Shown: positions 21,534 to 33,544 of the stretch, piece after piece
Numbering within the stretch: the first letter of the stretch is position 1
Layout of the letters: every line of letters begins with the position of its first letter
Source of the DNA: Diatrype stigma
Lineage: Eukaryota; Ascomycota; Sordariomycetes; Xylariales; Diatrypaceae
Length of the DNA stretch: 64,000 nt
Assembly (NCBI GenBank): GCA_022225965.2
Contig: JAKJXP020000020.1
Coordinates: 1-64,000 of the forward strand
Direction: 5' to 3'
Made by a program: the position numbers and the translations under genes
Notes under the pieces: generated by a model
What the model was told of the DNA's origin: nothing
The model's database searches: none
What the model saw: the letters and a program-made list of their open reading frames with translations, nothing else

Positions 21534-24500
21534 TTAGGATTCCACCACCATAGCCTCGCCACCTTCATCATCCTCTAGGGTTAGGTCCAGGATCCGAGCG
21601 TATTGTACAGTAAGACGCTGAAGCTCTCTGAATTTTCCTGTTGAAGAGTTAATGCCAGAGGTACGCGATATAACAGTAAGGCTTGGGGAGGGGGAGGGGG
21701 GGGGGGGGGCGCAGAAATAAGAAAACTCACCGATGATCATAACTACCCCTTTCAGCAGCTCCTTCCGATCCCACCCGCATATGGTTTCGTCTTTGCTGAA
21801 CCAGCCTCTGCCTTCACTCGCACCTTCGCCCTTCTTGTCCTGCAAAATCCCGCCCAACAAGAGGTTGAGGAGTTCTTCCACCTTCCCACGGAGACCTTCC
21901 GCTCCAATTCGCTTAGCGTACATAAGCAGGTACAGGCGGAATTCGTCCTTGGACCCGAGTGCCAAGGCCCCCGCAATGCGATTTTCGAGATGGGCAATGC
22001 TCACAGTCGACTCAAACGACTCGAAGCCGTCTCTAGACAATAACGTCTTGATCAAGCGCTGCAATGTGTATGCCCTCCCCTTGAGCAAGAACTCGTGGGT
22101 CGTATGTCTCTCGAGGTACGGTATTATGCCGGCAGAGACGGCAGCTTCGTCCTCCTTGGTATCCTTGGGTGGCGTAGGACCAACAGCCGTGGTTTGTAGC
22201 GTGCCAACGGAAGAATCATTGCTGTTCCAGTACTGACTACCGACGGCCCACCATGGCTCAGAAAGACGTTGCCAAGAGTACATGGTTGGTGAGTAATAAT
22301 ACCCGTCACCGTTGGTCAACGTGACGACAACATAACCCAAAGAGTTCAGATGAGCCGACGTGACCCCAGGAGCAGGCATCGCACCATGGGCATTGAGAGA
22401 GTGGACGGCAATATCGAGAACAGGTCCAAGGGAGACCGGGGGATGCGGAGATGACATCGTTTGAATATTCCAAACATAACACATGCCAGCCGCAGTAATG
22501 CATAAAAGCCACCAATCACGGCACTCGAGGATGACGGGCTGGGCTTCTAATACCATTGCATTGATCAGCCGGCGACCAGCCGGCGTCCAGGTGTATATGG
22601 TAGCGTCCTCGCAAGCAACAGCCCAGAACTTCTTGTTCCCAGTCACAAGAATGACAGCTCTAGGAAGATAGTCCTGCCATAACAATGTACCACGCTTTGT
22701 TACTGTGACGTGCGACGGGTCTCTGATAGAAGTGGGGTTCTTGGCCTCTAGAATGACATTTTCGGATACCTTAGATGCTTCCTCCAAAGTCGTATCTTCC
22801 AGTAGGACCCCTCGTTCTAGAGGGCGTACGATGTGTGACCGTATCTTGGGCACTGCAAGCCGAACTTGGGAAATAGATATGGAAGGATTCAGGACTGCGG
22901 GTCGAAGGTACTCCGGGGTAGGGACTACTCCGTCCCTTGGTGACTCCAGTGTTGCCAACTCAAGGCCCTCGATACCATTCCGTACTATCGTCCTGGAATT
23001 GCTCGCCTGTCGTTTGTTAGGGTGATCTTCATCTTCATCGCCTTCCAAAATAGCAGCTTTCCGCTTGTTTCCTAAGAGCATAGCAGCCAAGCCTCCCTCA
23101 GGTAGACCGTCGTAAGGTTTTGAGAGATCCAGAATTGTCTGCGGTGTATCGCTTTGGGCAGCCTTCCCCGAATTGGAGCCAACCAATTGGGTCTGAGGCA
23201 GTGAAGACTGGCCAGTGCCAGATGATGATATCAACATGGGTGCAACTCTCTTCTTCCCATCCTTGGTAATGGTTACTCGTGATTTCAATTCGTTCACGCG
23301 CTGGGCTGTTTTGTCAGCAGACTCGGGTGCCGGTGTCTTTTCTTTCTCCCCTTCTTTTTCATTTTCCTTTTCACCCTCGATCTCAGTTTGGTCGTTCGCT
23401 GGTGTTGGATTGGGCGTTGCTGTACCCGTCTTGTGTCCATTTGTAACAGGGGTCCCATCTTTGGGCAGTGGATGAAAGTCGCCCATCAGAGCACCCATCC
23501 TCGACTCGGCACCTTTGCGCTCACCCTCTTTGCTGTGGTTCTCCAGCTGAAGCCCGTCGACATCTTCGGCAATACCCATGGCTTTCCTAGCAGTCCCGTA
23601 TTTGGATAGCGCCTTATCGGTCTCCTCAAGGTTGGCAACCCAGCCCAGCTCGCCTGTGTCGAATTTGCAGCACACAATTCCGCCATCCAAGCTGGAGGCA
23701 AACAAGGTCTGTCCATCCGGAGTCCAGGCAAGATCGGAGATGGACTTTGCTGCTAAGTCCTGAAGAATAACTACAGGCCTCGATGTGTTTGTGTTCCAGA
23801 CGCTCAACGTCTTGTCCTGGCCGGCAGACGCAATTACTGTGACCAGAGCCCCACCGGACGAGTGGCCATTGGTGACACCATTCTCGGCAGGCTTTTTGGT
23901 ATGGAACAGCCTTGGAGAGAACATGCAGACTTCTGTCGGACCTTCGTGGCCAATCAAGTTGATCTCACTGTCCCAACGTGAGCGCTCAATGATAGCCACA
24001 GAACTCACAGGCCCATTCACAGCGTTGGCGGCGGCAATGTGGTTTCCATCAGGCGACCAGGAGCATCGTCGGAAATAGGTGGTCAAGGGCGAGGATTTGA
24101 AAGGCGTGTTGATCGTAGTTTCCAGAACAAAGTTGTTGACCATGTCATGCTGGGTCGCGTTCGGGGCTGGTGACGTAAAGCGGAAGATCTTGATGGTTCG
24201 GTCGTCGCTTGCCGTCGCAAAGAACTTGTTGGCAGGATCGAACGTGATGCCCTTAACGTGACTTTGATGAACAGACAAAACCTTGAGTTTCTCGAACGTA
24301 TGCCCTGACCAAACGACAATCTTGGAGTCCAGCCCGACTGAAACTAGTATTGAGCCATCATAAGACCAGGCCAGATCCTGGACATCGTTGTCATGTCCCA
24401 CCAGACGTCTCGATGTTTTCCAGTTCTCAACAGGCGGCGGCTCGTTGGTGCCGAAAGTTGCGATCGTTGGTGGACCACTCTCTAATTGGTATATGCAGAT

Positions 24501-24965
24501 GATCTTGTCGTCGGCGCCCGAGGCAAGATAGCGACCATTGGGAGAGAAGCGCACGGAGTGGATGGTCCCCAGGTGATGGCTCATATGACACAACTGCCGC
24601 GGCTTCGTGTAGGATCGATCTTCGGCATTGTAGATGGACTCGGTGGACCATACTCGGATATGGCCATCTTTAGCAGCATTGAAGTTAGATATCTAGACTG
24701 TCGTCTCGTCTCGTCTCGTCTCGTCTGGCCTGGTCTCGCCTCGTCTCAGGCGCTGGACATATTGAACGTACCTCCACCAGCAGTTGCTAGTCTCTTGCCA
24801 TCGGGCGAAACGTGGCAGCTGTACACTTCGAAGTCTTTTTGCTCGCCTGCGCAAACCAACCGTCAGCATATAACTAAGTTCATCAGACAACTGTCTCTGC
24901 AGAAATGCAATAGGCAGAAATACAATACCTTTATGGCTTAGCCACGATGGCTTGATGATACGCAT
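21534..24965 (-). CDS. hir1: Histone chaperone HIR1 (HIRA family)
   Basis: Four exons: 24965-24929, 24846-24772, 24667-21731 and 21637-21534, for 1050 residues. The start MRIIKPSWLSHKG is the conserved HIR1 N-terminus and is encoded mostly by a 37-base first exon. WD40 repeats cover about 1-380 (HVSPDGKRLATAGGDGHIRVW; FSPNGRYLASGADDKIICIY). An acidic, disordered linker precedes the HIRA B motif RVTITKDGKKRVAP (about 501-514), which binds the Asf1 chaperone. The C-terminal Hira domain runs from about 620 to the end. HIR1 forms the HIR complex, which deposits H3-H4 outside S phase and represses histone genes. Intron 2 is built around a TCTCG repeat, and intron 3 (93 bases) holds a poly-G/C run. 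Splice phases all agree. Confidence 0.96.
21684..21709. repeat. Poly-G run inside the last HIR1 intron
   Basis: A G-rich run (poly-C on the coding strand) lies in the 93-base last intron of HIR1. It is a likely site of length variation and sequencing error, but it lies outside coding sequence in the spliced model. Confidence 0.85.
24701..24726. repeat. (TCTCG)n pentanucleotide in HIR1 intron 2
   Basis: About five copies of TCGTC/TCTCG occupy the middle of HIR1 intron 2 (24771-24668). Confidence 0.85.
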
Positions 24966-25850
24966 GGTGACTGGGCTGCTGTGGTTGCGCTTTGCATGTC
25001 GAACAAGAAGCTCGTCACTTGCCTGCCGGAGGCTTTTGGTGTCGAGTTTCAACGTTGGAGTCTTAAATTGATTGATGTGATGCGCGCGTGTTCCAGGATT
25101 GAGAATCGCGACGCGGGCCAACAACCTGTGCCTAGCCTAGTCCAGTAATTCAGCGGCCCACCTTGGCACCTTAGCGGCCAGGCCAGCCATTTATAGGTAC
25201 CTATCTGGGCCTAATTACGTTGGTAAGTACATACTACATACGACATACCTAGTATGTAGTATTTTATCAAGGCTGCGAAAGCGTTTATTAGGGCAGTTAG
25301 GGGTACTCAGACAGAATATCAGGATTCTCCTCATTCTCCTGAAAACACACACAAGTTACATACTATTTTTATTGTTACTATCAGTACCTATCAACACACA
25401 CATTACGTGTTTTCGCTGGTTATGCGTTTGCCCATCCTCTTCCGCTTACTGTGTATTTAGTACCCATACATATGGTGGTGCCTTCAATCCCATTGCTTGT
25501 GATAAGCATAAGCTCTCTGTAACATGTACAGCGTACGACACCATCTCATTGGTATACAGTCAACCGGACGCTTTCTCCGATCTGTTACGGCAGTAGCAGG
25601 TGCCACGATGATGGGCTCCTGCCACCGCATCGCAGTAGGAACATCGCCCTTAGCCACAGCGAGGGGCCTCTATCGTGCGTCTGTCCTGTGATACCCGATG
25701 GTTTCAAAGTCTATTCATATCTAGGCCAGCCAGCCCGGTGGTGGGGGCGTCGGGAAGTAGGCTCGGTCGCCTGGCTTGAAAATGATATGCCGGCTAGGAA
25801 GGGTATATGAGGCTCGGTAGTCTTGAGCAGCAAGGGGACAAACATCCAGG
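24966..25850. other. Intergenic region, HIR1 promoter side
   Basis: The 5' flank of HIR1, followed by DNA with no supportable gene. Short frames at 24966-25124 and 25372-25596 have no recognisable motifs. No clear histone-gene-type or cell-cycle promoter element could be assigned. Confidence 0.5.
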
Positions 25851-26187
25851 TCACGATATTGTTACCAGATACGTGCGTTCACGTCCCAGGCTCTGTTGCA
25901 ATACTACCGCAGGGATGAGAACACTCTGCCCGCCCGCGTTATTGATGAAGACATGGGCTGCTTTCGCTACCTCGAAGGCCTTGCCTAGGAACTCATCGCT
26001 CGTCGGTTTGAATTGAGACTGTTCGGCTGTATTGGGTGGACTCAGAAATATGCCTTCGAATTTTTTGCAGTACAACCTTGTCCTTTGTTGACGATTGCTT
26101 CCAAGATACGCGCGGCGGAGGTTGAATGAAGACCTTGACGATTCCGTAGCCACTACCGCCGGTTACAAGAACGGCCTTGGTTGCCAT
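25851..26187 (-). pseudogene. Decayed short-chain dehydrogenase/reductase fragment
   Basis: The frame opening at 26187 reads MATKAVLVTGGSGYGIVKV, which is the start of an SDR Rossmann fold with the Gly-rich nucleotide loop (TGGSG), but the loop lacks the usual TGxxxGIG spacing. About 60 codons later the frame stops. A second minus-strand frame carries TSDEFLGKAFEVAKAAHVFINNAG, which contains the family's NNAG motif, and ends by 25851. The YxxxK catalytic motif is not found downstream. The piece is therefore a frameshifted, truncated relic of an NAD(P)-dependent reductase. It could have belonged to secondary metabolism or lipid reduction; which cannot be said. Confidence 0.65.
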
Positions 26188-28960
26188 CGTGGTAGATGCA
26201 ATGTCGAAGCCTCCGATGCAGTGCTAATCTAGTTCATTCACTCCAGGGCAGGTAGTAACTAACTAGAATGGTTCCCCGCAATGACACCGGGATGGTCAGA
26301 TAATCCTTTGCGTCAGTCGTAGGCAACCTTACCTAACGGCTGTCAGCAAGTCGTCCTGTATCACACACCTAAGTACTGGAACGGGGCAGACTCGGGAATA
26401 AGAACACAGCCTAGGGACCGATGTCCGGGACCGACCTCGTGACGACGGGTCTCAACAATGCGGAAAGCAGCTGACATTGATACGGGGTTAGAAGTGACCT
26501 GGAGTATCACGTGCCTTTTATTAGCTGCAGGGTCAGGTATTTATTTATTTTATCTTTTAAGCTTTGCGTAGCCAGGGGGGACCAGGAGGCAACGCTCCCC
26601 ACCATACAATACACACTTCACTTCTGCCCATAAAGTTTTATACTCTATCGTGACTTCTACAGATACAGTACACTAGGATCAAAACGATTCCTAGCTGGTT
26701 CGGTATTCGGCCTCCACGACACCCCGTGGGTCGTTACAGTATTTATTGAGCGCCGGATAGTCTGAGCAGTATCGTCATCAGGTTCTACATCGTTGGCTTG
26801 AACCCGTAGGATATACGTCAATGGGTTTTTATAGACCCGGTAGAAGGGGAGACTTCCGTAATATCGTGACCTGATTGATCAATTGACATCGCAAATGCCA
26901 GGGATGGAGGAACGTCTTGTCAACAACCGTCACGTACTTGTATGCGCATGAGTCAGGAGGTTGGTCGGCCGCTTATCACCTATTAGTATTAACAACACTC
27001 CGCTATCAACTCTTTCGCTTTCCATTTGCTTATTGCGACTTACGTCGCTGCTACTCCATTAGATCTTATCTATTGGGGTGGCTGATGGGAGATGTCATAC
27101 GTTACAACCGTTCGGGTGTAACGTGTGCACCTGGCCCTAAGACATACATTTACAGGAGTCATCCTTACTCTCAGTATCGTCCTATGTAGCTGCCCATGAA
27201 ATATACATGCAGTTCTAGCAAGCTTCTCTGACAGCTGATTGCTTATTGGTGCCCCTTGGCTTGTGCTAACCAGAAGAGCATCTGCCCATCGTGAATCTTA
27301 GTGACACCGTTTCTAAATAGTACTTAGCTACTTTCTTACTAGGTGTAGTAGAATCGAGACGGAAGCTTGGTCACCGGCATGATATAATGCTGCTTCAAGA
27401 GTTTGAGGGGATGGTGATTACACACGGCAGCAGTGCTTCTTTGGCTGCGACCCCGTACTGGAAGGAGATTAGATCTCGACTAACCTCTGGGTCATCGAGC
27501 ATGGATGAGTTGTGCGACTAGTGTTTGGGAGTCTTTATAACTACCGAGTAGGTTTCCACGTCATTGTTGAAGAGGTCGCATGAACGATAAGGTAAACAAC
27601 GCGACTGCTAGTTGTGTCGACCAAACCTCGAAGAAACGCCTACACCATCCTTATTACTTGTAAGATGAGTTAGGGCATTTGCCTGGTTTCTCATCAGCCA
27701 CCTTGAGCCCAGGACCTTGCCTCCACATAGCTATGTTTCTGGTCATAACCGGACCTTAGCTATACCCAGAATGTGTATTTTCCCCTTTGGTACCGTTCTT
27801 ACCTTCGCTCCATAGTCGTGATTGACACGCTGAATCGTCGCCGATCAGGGCGCCATGCAACTTTTCAAGTCCAACGTATTGCACTACCAGGATGCTAGCA
27901 GCACAGCGTACAGTATTTAGCCTAGAGCAGCAGAAGCTGATTTCCTTCAGCTTTACAACCTTCATCAATACAGCTTCCTTTTCCCCTTGCAGTGCCCTTG
28001 CAATACAACGGTTCTGCCGGAGGCCGTCACTTGGTGACCACCGTCTACTTCTGACCACCAAACTTTGAGCCCCATTCCACGAGGGTGGTTGGAAGAGTGG
28101 GTCGCGTTGCTTGATGTCTTGGGACCAATGCACAATGATAAAATCACCCTATTCATAATCGCAATTACATCATGTCAGTTCAGACTCGTGAAACATTCAT
28201 TGAATGGCTGCCTTCAAGGTTGGAAAAGCCTGGAGAACTCAGAAGACTATGGAGCCACGGAACTCGATTCCATGCCCTTGTAAAGGTATATCACGTATGT
28301 GTTATAGGTAGTTACTTTGATCACGTGATAAATCCAACCCCTAACCCCTAACCCCTGACTCCTTTTGAACGTCAAGGTGATTCCCAATGCAACGATTCAA
28401 TATGTCTGTTTCAATTTGTGCCTTGTTATTTTCGCGCTGTATCCTCGAAGTTGTTTGTACATATCATCTATCCTAAGATTTAATTTGTCTACGGAATAGG
28501 TAGGTCATCTTATCAAGCTGGTTATGAATGGTCGGCTTGTCATGTGTTCTTGTACAACTTGGCTTCAAGCAACACTACGATACGACAGAGGCCAGAGCAG
28601 ACATCGAGGAGTTACAGATAGCTACTTAGGTAACCAGCTGAGGTTCTGCCGAAGGAAGGAAGACCATTACCCAATCTGCCCAAAGCGGTAAGAAACCAAC
28701 GTATAACTCCGATGTAACTGTAACCGGGAACAGCAACACGAATGGGATATCTGCTATAGTAGGCAAACATCGAAACTAGATTGCCATGGTCTGTGCCAAA
28801 CCCCGACTAGATAAGCCTATGGGCATGGCAGGATGGCATTTGTATAACGTCACTGCTCAGCGCAAATGAGGAGGTGACAGGAACAAACAAGGATGTGAAG
28901 TTTGCCGGCAGGGATTTAAAGCTTTGGGCAGTAGCAGCCTACCTATAAAATATAGATAGC
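26188..28960. other. Gene-poor intergenic region
   Basis: About 2.8 kb with no supportable gene. Open frames at 26917-27189 (+) and 27756-28133 (-) show no recognisable domain. The palindrome TCACGTGA lies near 28320, followed by a telomere-like CCCCTAA run at 28336-28358. Confidence 0.5.
28336..28358. repeat. Short interstitial telomere-like repeat
   Basis: Three CCCCTAA-like units (the last is CCCCTGA) stand alone in intergenic DNA. The fungal telomere unit is usually CCCTAA, so this run is close but not exact. Confidence 0.5.
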
Positions 28961-29479
28961 ACCCGAGCACACCTCCTGATGAACTAAAGAGTCTGGAACG
29001 TCAGATTCTCCATGGTGCTTGACTATTGGATACAACAGCCGGACCGGGCCGCGGCATGGCCAGAGGACGATGAGGGCGAGGCTGTCACCATCAGGATCAA
29101 TAAGCTTCCTGGGCGGCAGTGAAAGTTGATTCGTGTTAGACGCGGGGTAGAGCACCGGAAGAACGTGTTCGTAAGAGTTCAACAGAAGCAAGGCTACTAT
29201 ACTCATCAATACCGGGTTGTGACGGCGTGACGGTGAGATTCCGTGAAGGCAAACCTGCCACCTCTGATCGACGAAGGCTTAATCAGAATCACAAGGGGAA
29301 GCGGGGGCAACGCTGATACTTCCGGTGGCAGTGCAGAGGCCGAAAGTGAATATATCACGAGGGTCAAAGCTTTGTACCACCTCAACCCCCCCCCCCCCAG
29401 CCCCTTTGACCCGGGCAACGCATGGGTGCTTTGGGCAACTATCTACGTCTCTATGGTGATAACTCCTATCCTTCTGTGA
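28961..29479 (+). pseudogene. Decayed protein-like reading frame with several stops
   Basis: One plus-strand frame (codon starts at 28985, 29012, 29120 and so on) stays protein-like for about 170 codons but is broken by TAA at 28985 and TGA at 29120, 29228 and 29234. Between the stops it reads RVWNVRFSMVLDYWIQQPDR with a following WPEDDEGEAVTIRI, then VEHRKNVFVRVQQKQGYY, and after the last stop LPPLIDEGLIRITRGSGG and EAESEYITRVKALYHL. Stops that arise from CAA or CGA/TGG by C-to-T or G-to-A change would fit repeat-induced mutation or simple decay. I do not recognise the family. The minus strand is also open for parts of this stretch, so the coding strand is not certain. Confidence 0.4.
29388..29398. 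repeat. Poly-C run
   Basis: About eleven C residues inside the decayed frame, encoding prolines in the plus-strand reading. Confidence 0.8.
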
Positions 29480-29527
29480 CTCACTGCCATACTGCTACTT
29501 GAGGTGGTCAAGGCTTCTTCCTTTTAC

Positions 29528-29535
29528 TATAAATA
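29528..29535 (+). promoter_or_regulatory. TATA box of the 386-residue protein gene
   Basis: TATAAATA lies about 370 bases before the ATG at 29904. A strongly CT-rich leader starts some 20-30 bases downstream and runs to about 29800. TATA followed by a long CT-rich leader is a common fungal promoter layout. Confidence 0.5.
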
Positions 29536-29903
29536 CGTGGCTCCCCCCAGAAGTTGATTCAATCTCTCCCTCTCTTCTACAACTTTCTGTTTCCCCAATA
29601 CTCAGAAAACTCAATTCATTCACCATCTCTACGCTTTCCCCAAACTCTACGCTCTTCTCAACTTCTACACCTTCATCGACTCCTGCGCCTTCTCTATTCG
29701 GAAACGGATTGATCTTCACAAAGACTAGACCTCTCTGTCTCCTACCGAAATCTTCTTTATCAGAACCAGCTTTCTGTGCTATCAGCAGAAGCGCTTCTTT
29801 CCTCATTTGATCCAGATTCTCTGGCGCAGCAACAAGCGGTAGCTACCGAACAAGACCATCAGACCTGTCACTATCAGTTCTCGATTGTCAAGTAGCCTTG
29901 AAG

Positions 29904-31186
29904 ATGGACCACCAGGCGAACACTCAGGAACTCGTCGGCTCTGCGTAAGTCACGATATCTAACCTTTCATCTTATATATAGACTTGAGTTCTCATTTCTA
30001 ACTTTCCGTCCTTCAGTGACCTACTCAAGAAGAGTATCGGCGAAGATCTCCTCCCACTCGCCCTGGCTGTCCAGGATGTGGATGTTACCTTTGGAAAGGT
30101 GGAGAGACGGTTCTTTGGCAATCCGCGATCTCCCTTAGATTGCGAGGCAGACGACATCATCGCGTTTGTCGACGCTTATCTCCCACAGATCGCGCCGGAT
30201 GCCATTGTGCTCCGGCGTGATGTCGACCCCAATGCCGTCACCAAGCTCCTCGAGTTCCACGAGGTCGTAGATCATTACGCACCGATCATTGCCAATCTAG
30301 CTCTCGCAAGCATTCCAGCGCAGAAAGGCCATCACAAGAGTTGCAGCGAGACCGAGATTGCTCGCTTCAAGAAGGCGCTCTACATCTTGCACTTGACCAC
30401 AATCCTGTTCACTCGGGACGATCAGCTCAATCCTGCCACCGCTGCTAGAGCCGATGATATCGAGCCCGCTTGGATTCATTTCTGGAGCAAATTTGCTCCT
30501 TGGGAACTACAACAGACACGTTGTGCACATGATCTACTTGCCAGACACACCCAGAATGGTATGGTTCATGAGATCCTATATGTGCACTAGATACTAACAT
30601 CTATGCAGTCTCCAATGCCAATCCGATGCAGAGAAGAGGCAAGCCATACAAGAAGACCTTTAGCCAGGGAGTCTTACGGGCGTTTGTCATCAACGAGGGC
30701 CTAGTGGATCTGAGGCATCTGGAAGGCTTAGCTTCGAAGCATCATTTGAGAGTGGCAATCGACAAATTCGAGGAATTCAGCCCGAACTGGGCGCGGCTTG
30801 AGCCGTGGTACAAGAAGCACGACAAGATGTACCTGGAGCAAACTGACGATTCGACCCAACTCGACGTCAGCTCGATCCTGGCAAAGCACCCCGAAGCTGA
30901 ATCGGGTCCAAGTGACTCTTGGATGCACACGCTCCTACAGATGCACGTGGATGATGCCATATTCCAGGCCGGAAGTGACTCCCTTTTTCACTGTGGTCAG
31001 CACGCGATTGAATGGGGCTACGCCTTCTGGGACCGGGAGAGATTGGATGCTGCTTCGCGGGGTCTACTTCCCACTACTGCTGAGATGCAAGACGTGAGCG
31101 ACATAACTGTCTTCACGGAGGACGTCGACTATAATGCCGACTTCAGACTTCACAGCGGATGCACCTGCAAGAAAGGCCGATACTAA
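29904..31186 (+). CDS. Fungal protein of unknown function, 386 residues
   Basis: Three exons: 29904-29944, 30017-30558 and 30609-31186. Both introns have GT-AG ends and agree in phase, and the second has a perfect TACTAAC branch site. The protein starts MDHQANTQELVGSADLLKKS. It is mostly predicted helix, without a signal peptide, membrane segment or catalytic motif that I recognise. The stretch EIARFKKALYILHLTTILF resembles the xRFxRALYRxxLxxxLF segment of large uncharacterised fungal families that are often annotated only as hypothetical or F-box-like, but I see no F-box. The C-terminus ends SGCTCKKGRY, with a CxC. A TATA box and CT-rich leader lie upstream. The gene model is firm; the function is unknown. 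Confidence 0.82.
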
Positions 31187-32919
31187 ATCTGGCATTGATG
31201 TTAGGACTGCAATCCTAAATGAACCGGAGTTCACCTTGGGGAGGACGGGCGCAGCAGGTTTATTTGATGTTTCATCGTGGGAGGTAATGGGGGTTGCTTT
31301 TGATATTTCCTGTACAGACATGTAGTCTAGACACGACAAAAACATGTGATAGTCACCCCCTAACTATGTCTAAACATGGTGACAAGAACAATGCTATTCA
31401 TGTTCATGCCAAAGTGGCCGCAGTGAAACTTGTGCGATATTAGTGGGATTCTTATGGGGTATTCCGAGTCGATCAACTAAGGTAAGCTACTTGTCAAAGG
31501 ATTTGGCGCAGCAGAGTGAATGCATTTCACTATTTCTCTTTCCTCTATACAGCCCCCTCTAAGCAAATTTATCAGACGCTCTGGACGCTGTGAATTTCAG
31601 ACAATCTGGTATAGATATTTGGGAAGCGGCTTGGCATCACAACATTTTTTCTTGCGTACTCAAACTCCCTATAATCAAGACCGATGCTTTTGGCTAAGCT
31701 CTCGGGCGTAACTGTAGATCATCATTGACCATTGTGACAATGCGTGCCAAGCCATCGCCTCTGATAATACGTTGAAATCATAGCGAGCACTACGCGAAGT
31801 AGGCATGGAACTATTTGGCCAATCTCAAATGCGATATCTTCTTGTACTCAGAACTGCCGTTAGCTGCAGAATTGGTTAGCACTGGCGAAGGCCGATTTAC
31901 GCCTTATAAGTCCTGAAGTTAGCGGCGAGGCTCTAGCCACCCCTAACGTTACAATTCACATTTGGCGAAAAAGGGGCGATGCTTACTCAGCAGGTATACT
32001 CCAGCTTTTTATCAGCTCCGCCGCAACTACCTACCAATCCTACACAGATGATAAGGAAGAACTTTGGAATACTTTCAAGAGCTAAGTATCTTCGTCATCA
32101 ACTTACTATCAGATATATTTGTACTAGTAGTAATTCTCTTTTAAACTACCATTTGGTCCTTGCGCCTCAGGAGAAGTTTAAGTCAGTTATAAGAATCCGT
32201 CTTTGTCATTGGCTTGATGTATGTGTCCGAGTCTGTATTGCCCTCTTCTGTGTCCCAACGTTTATTTTGCGGAATATCATATGTTAGTTATGCTTGTCCC
32301 TGCGTAAACTCGTAATAAACGCGCCGTCATTTCATCCCATGCCGCTATAATTGGATATACCGATAGGGGGTATAAGGTACCTGGGTACTTTATGTGGCAG
32401 ACAAGGTCTCCCTGGTACGGACCAGGGAACCTTAACCGTAGAGGGAAAGTGGGGGATCGGGACGCACGGGCCATGCTCAGCCTTTGCAGTATGTAGTTAT
32501 GTAATGGTCATTTCCTGTCGCAAACGCTAACGTAAAGGGAATGAAGCTGGAGCACCACCTTCATCACCACCTGCACCACACCTGGGAAGGAGAAGGAGGC
32601 CAGCGATTGAGCGATTACCTACGACACCCAAGAGCAGCCGCTCGCGACTTCTAACTCCTGCCAGGTACAACCAGGCGGATTATACGATCTTTATGCATTC
32701 CTTCAACTAATTACTTCCAGGTTCTTACCTCTACTACTTGCTACTTACTATTTTCTACGTACTACTTAACAACTACTACTACTACTACTACTTACTACGT
32801 ACCCGGCAGTCTCCACTGATCGCGCGCTGCATCTCTATCGGCATCTCCTTTCTAGTCACGATACTTTGCACTAGACATCCGGATATTCGTAGTCGGCATA
32901 CGATTGGAAGGCCACCAAG
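31187..32919. other. AT-rich intergenic region
   Basis: No supportable gene. The part at 31780-32290 has weakly protein-like pieces in several frames, for example around 31979-32090 (+), that may be remnants of a mobile element, but no motif is identifiable. From about 32560 the DNA becomes the promoter and leader of the LAMTOR1-like gene, with CTACTA microrepeats near 32740-32795. Confidence 0.5.
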
Positions 32920-33544
32920 ATGGGCGTTTGCGCCTCCTGTCTTGGTCGCAGGCGGTCGGATTCCTTGGACGAGGTATGCGACATGGGCGACCTGGACTGT
33001 GGCGCAAGATCCCTAAGCTACTCCTGCTAACACCTTATCCTAGGACGACGTATCGCGCCTGCTCCCGTTCGATGACCCCAATAACATGCAATATGGCAGT
33101 TTTGGCGACCACAACGCAAACTCGCAAGCCGACCCCCTCGAGTCGCAAAGAGAAGTCGAGGCCCTACAGAGAGTGGTGGCGCGTACATCCAAGTATGTCG
33201 CCCATGCGCTGCCCATGTGCCGTTCATGTGTCGGTTTTTAAGATGGCCTTGACGAGCTGATCATTTCGAGCAGTAACCTAGTCGACGTCTTCGAGATCGC
33301 ACCCCAGGAGTCGCAGCGCACCCAACCGAACCTATTCTCGGATCAGGACGCCCGCCTGGCCCGCTACCAGAACATCATCTCTAAGCTCTCCTCCGAAGAA
33401 GGGGCCGACTCCGACGTGGTAGAATGGTTGCCCGGTGAGGAAGACATTTCCGAGGAAGTCCATGGCAAGAGCTTGGGCATCAGGGAGCTTTCGGACGAGC
33501 CGCTCGTGGGAACATTTGCCGACGCCGTACCGAGGGCAGCATGA
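32920..33544 (+). CDS. LAMTOR1/Ego1 (Meh1)-like lipid-anchored TORC1 adaptor
   Basis: Three exons: 32920-32973, 33044-33192 and 33274-33544, with phases in agreement, giving 157 residues. The N-terminus MGVCASCLGRRRSDSLDE has Gly2 for myristoylation and Cys4 and Cys7 for palmitoylation, followed by basic residues, exactly as in Ragulator subunit LAMTOR1 and yeast Ego1/Meh1. The next segment, DDVSRLLPFDD, and the later helices LQRVVARTSNNLVDVFEI and RLARYQNIISKL fit the LAMTOR/MEH1 domain. Family members tether Rag GTPases and TORC1 to the vacuole membrane for amino-acid sensing. The small first exon carrying the lipid anchor would be missed if only long open frames were considered. The acidic C-terminus ends TFADAVPRAA. 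Confidence 0.85.

Noticed and set aside
31979..32287. 102-codon plus-strand frame as a transposase remnant
   Set aside because: No DDE, HTH or other transposase motif could be found; kept only as a remark in the intergenic entry.
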